Source of the DNA: Deefgea piscis
GTDB lineage: Bacteria > Pseudomonadota > Gammaproteobacteria > Burkholderiales > Chitinibacteraceae
Direction of reading: 5' to 3'
Assembly: GCF_019665785.1 (NCBI RefSeq)
Contig: NZ_CP081149.1
Span: forward strand, 806,001 to 870,000
DNA length: 64,000 nucleotides
The notes below the pieces were generated by a model, which did not search any database, was not told the DNA's origin, and saw only the letters and a program-made list of their open reading frames with translations. The position numbers were made by a program, and so were the translations under genes. This document shows, in pieces, positions 61,998 through 64,000 of this stretch; within the stretch, counting starts at the first letter, position 1, and each line of letters starts with the position of its first letter.

Positions 61998-64000
61998 ATG
62001 TTCCAGATTAAAACTTTAGAAATGGTGCACTGGGATTTCTGGCAAAGAATTTCAGTGCCGCTTGATGCACAAATTGTGACTGTCGTCGGGCCAAATGGTT
62101 CGGGCAAGACTACCTTGCTCGACGCGCTACGTACTATGTTGGCGTTGAAATGCTCAGGACGTCGCGATTACAAGCGTTATGTGCGTAATAACAAAGAAAA
62201 CATCGCTTGGTTGCGCGCTGTGGTGAGTAATCCACGCCGCAGCGGTGGTGGGTTTTTTCCGTATTTGTTTTTCCCGCTAGCCAGTGAAACGGTGACGCTG
62301 TTTTGCCGGATTAAAAAGCAGGGCGGTGATTGGGTGCGGCAGTATGCGATCGCCGAGGGCGATGCGCAGCTTGATGGCACAACTGAGAATCATCTGCAAT
62401 GGTTGGGGGTGGGCGATTATCGCCGCCGCTTGGAGCAAGCCGGTTTAACCCCAGCGATTGCCGAGGTATTGGCCTTGGAGCAAGGTGATACCGACAAGCT
62501 ATGCGAATACTCCCCTAAAACACTGCTCGATTTGGTGTTTCAGGTGTTTGGCGACAAAGAAGTGCTCGATCATTATCAAGAAGCCAAGGTGCGTCTGCGC
62601 GAGGCGGAAGGCGAGCTGGATAAAATGAACCAGCAATTGTCGCAACTGGGATTGGATGTCGAGCGTTTTCGGATGCGCGCCAGTAGCTATTTGGAATGGT
62701 GCTCTTTGGGGACTGATACCCAGCGCTTAGAGCAAGAGGTGATTCCAGCGCTGCAAGTGGCTGAGGCTAATGAGAATTTGCGCAATTACTTGATGCAATT
62801 TAAGCAAAATCGCCGCAGTTTTTGGAATCGACGCGGTGATTTGGCGCAGTTAGAAAAGCAGCTGGCGGTGGCGCGCTTAGCGGCGCAGCATACTTTGCAG
62901 GGAGAGTCACAAAGCAAGGCCGATTATGATCTGCAATTTCAAGCTTTCCAAGCTGTGCGGGATGCGGCGCGTGATACTGAAAAACTAATCAAAGAAGGCG
63001 AGCGCTTGCGTGAGCTGGCCGAACGTGAGCACGGCGCCGATGCGGTGGGCCTGAATGACCGTTTGGGTGAGTTAAAGCAGCAAGAGGGCGACCTTAAAAT
63101 TTGGCTGAAAAATGCCAAAGAGGAACGCCAGCAATTATCCGAAGCGCAATTTGCCTTGCAAGCGGGCAAAGCGCCGTCGCCAGAATTTGTGCGCCAAATG
63201 CGCTCCAGCCTTGATGCGGCAGGAATTCCGCACCAATTGCTAACCGAAATTTGCGAAGTAAAAGATAATACTTGGCAAGACGCAGTTGAAGCCTTGCTCG
63301 CGCCATCGAAGCATTTGATCTTGTTGCAGCGCGAATCGGATAAACAGCGCGCATGGGAAGTGGGTGAGCGTTTACGTTATCGCAGCTTTATTGTGTCTGA
63401 GCGCGAGCCTGCGCCAAGAGCGACCTTGGGTTCGATTTTAGAAATTCTCGACTTTAAAGCGCCGGTGCCAGCTTGGTTGGCGCGGCAATTGAATGGCATT
63501 CAGCGCGTTAAATCGGTTGAAGCGGGCGCACGCATTAATGGTGATTGGATTACCCGTGAGGGGTATTTGCGTGAACGCCGTGGTGCGCGTTTTATCGGGG
63601 TCGATACCCGTGATTATGCTTTTGGTGAGGCCGCACGTCATTCTCGCTTAGCCGATATTGCATTGCGCTTAAAAGCACTAAACGAAGAAATCTTAAATAA
63701 AGAAGCCGATCTTAATAGCTTGATGCGCGACATCGCGGCGATTACTCAGCAATTAATGGGCATGCAGGCGGTGGTTCAGTTGGCGAGTCGTCAGGCCGAA
63801 TTGGCGGCAGCTGCTGCACGTTATCCTGAAGAGCAAGCGGCGGTGCAGCGTTTGGGTGCTGAACTTGCTGCAGCGCAAGCGGCGCTGGAGTCTTCTCGCG
63901 AAGGTCGTGCCGGTTTACGTTTGGGCGCACAAAAAATCGAGATTGAGCGGGATCAGTTGCAACGTGCTATTGATGAAATGCAGGCGCAGTTGCAGCGTCA
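61998..64000 (+). CDS. SMC-like condensin ATPase (MksB/JetC type), 3' end cut off by window edge
   Basis: About 667 residues are visible. The N-terminus (MFQIKTLEMVHWDFWQRI) leads to Walker A GPNGSGKTTL at 31-40. A coiled coil rich in Glu, Gln, Arg and Leu runs from about 190 to 390, then a hinge-like region (LLTEICEVKDNTWQDAVEALL, about 410-480) like that of MukB/JetC proteins, and a returning coiled coil at the edge. Walker B and the signature lie beyond the window. ATG 61998 has GGAG 9 bp upstream. Such proteins act in chromosome organisation (MksB) or in plasmid defence (Wadjet JetC, with a JetD nuclease gene); which applies cannot be seen here. Confidence 0.82.
   Translation, partial: MFQIKTLEMVHWDFWQRISVPLDAQIVTVVGPNGSGKTTLLDALRTMLALKCSGRRDYKRYVRNNKENIAWLRAVVSNPRRSGGGFFPYLFFPLASETVTLFCRIKKQGGDWVRQYAIAEGDAQLDGTTENHLQWLGVGDYRRRLEQAGLTPAIAEVLALEQGDTDKLCEYSPKTLLDLVFQVFGDKEVLDHYQEAKVRLREAEGELDKMNQQLSQLGLDVERFRMRASSYLEWCSLGTDTQRLEQEVIPALQVAEANENLRNYLMQFKQNRRSFWNRRGDLAQLEKQLAVARLAAQHTLQGESQSKADYDLQFQAFQAVRDAARDTEKLIKEGERLRELAEREHGADAVGLNDRLGELKQQEGDLKIWLKNAKEERQQLSEAQFALQAGKAPSPEFVRQMRSSLDAAGIPHQLLTEICEVKDNTWQDAVEALLAPSKHLILLQRESDKQRAWEVGERLRYRSFIVSEREPAPRATLGSILEILDFKAPVPAWLARQLNGIQRVKSVEAGARINGDWITREGYLRERRGARFIGVDTRDYAFGEAARHSRLADIALRLKALNEEILNKEADLNSLMRDIAAITQQLMGMQAVVQLASRQAELAAAAARYPEEQAAVQRLGAELAAAQAALESSREGRAGLRLGAQKIEIERDQLQRAIDEMQAQLQR

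Overview
The window comes from a Gram-negative betaproteobacterium with roughly 48-50% G+C. The gene content best fits the order Neisseriales, and a chitin-degrading relative such as Chitinibacter or Deefgea. That placement is inferred from two large GH18 chitinases with doubled chitin-binding modules, the ubiE-ubiJ-ubiB block, pepA beside lptFG and holC, and the rplU-rpmA-obgE block. No rRNA, tRNA, CRISPR array or complete insertion sequence was found.

Layout. 1-969 is the 5' part of a minus-strand HD-GYP protein. 1179-5092 is a polyamine ABC transporter operon (potABCD), followed by a VanZ-like membrane protein and a QueD/PTPS-family enzyme. 7588-10425 is a secreted chitinase. 10518-15971, all on the minus strand, carries a soluble PAS chemoreceptor, an orphan ParA-like ATPase, transaldolase and the PhoB-PhoR phosphate two-component system. 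16306-19780 carries a DUF971 protein and three ubiquinone genes (ubiE, ubiJ, ubiB), then a SYLF-domain periplasmic protein.

20654-34029 is a nearly complete Lap-type biofilm adhesion module. It has an outer-membrane channel (lapE), type I secretion ATPase (lapB), adaptor (lapC), a repetitive adhesin with a retention module, TAAG cleavage motif and RTX tail (lapA), a LuxR-type regulator, the periplasmic protease lapG and the degenerate GGDEF/EAL c-di-GMP receptor lapD. Together these secrete the adhesin, hold it at the cell surface, and release it when c-di-GMP falls.

34166-40072 (mostly minus) carries two TPM-domain proteins with LemA, a YhcH-family protein, a small secreted protein of unknown function and valS. 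40356-43052 is a second chitinase. 43198-44356 is a divergent HPP-family membrane protein and TetR regulator with a clear operator-like palindrome; the pair is bracketed by two related 55-bp hairpins. 44532-49735 carries a Pro/Glu-rich protein, holC, pepA and the LPS-export permeases lptF and lptG. A 275-bp MITE-like element with 26-bp inverted ends and an 8-bp direct repeat lies before galE. 51223-53321 holds two overlapping genes for pilin-like proteins; 53330-56003 is a molybdate transporter with the molybdate-binding domain on a separate gene; ispB, rplU, rpmA and obgE follow. The window ends in an SMC-like condensin operon (kleisin, MksE-like subunit, SMC ATPase) of the MksFEB / Wadjet JetABC type, whose last gene is cut by the window edge.

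A theme of the window is its intergenic DNA. There are at least four fold-back or MITE-like elements (21973, 25659, 49764, 61767), two of which share an exact 24-nt GCAGAGG-repeat core. One of them separates mksE from mksB and is flanked by a duplicated mksB start. Several terminator-like hairpins share GGTAT/ATACC arms.
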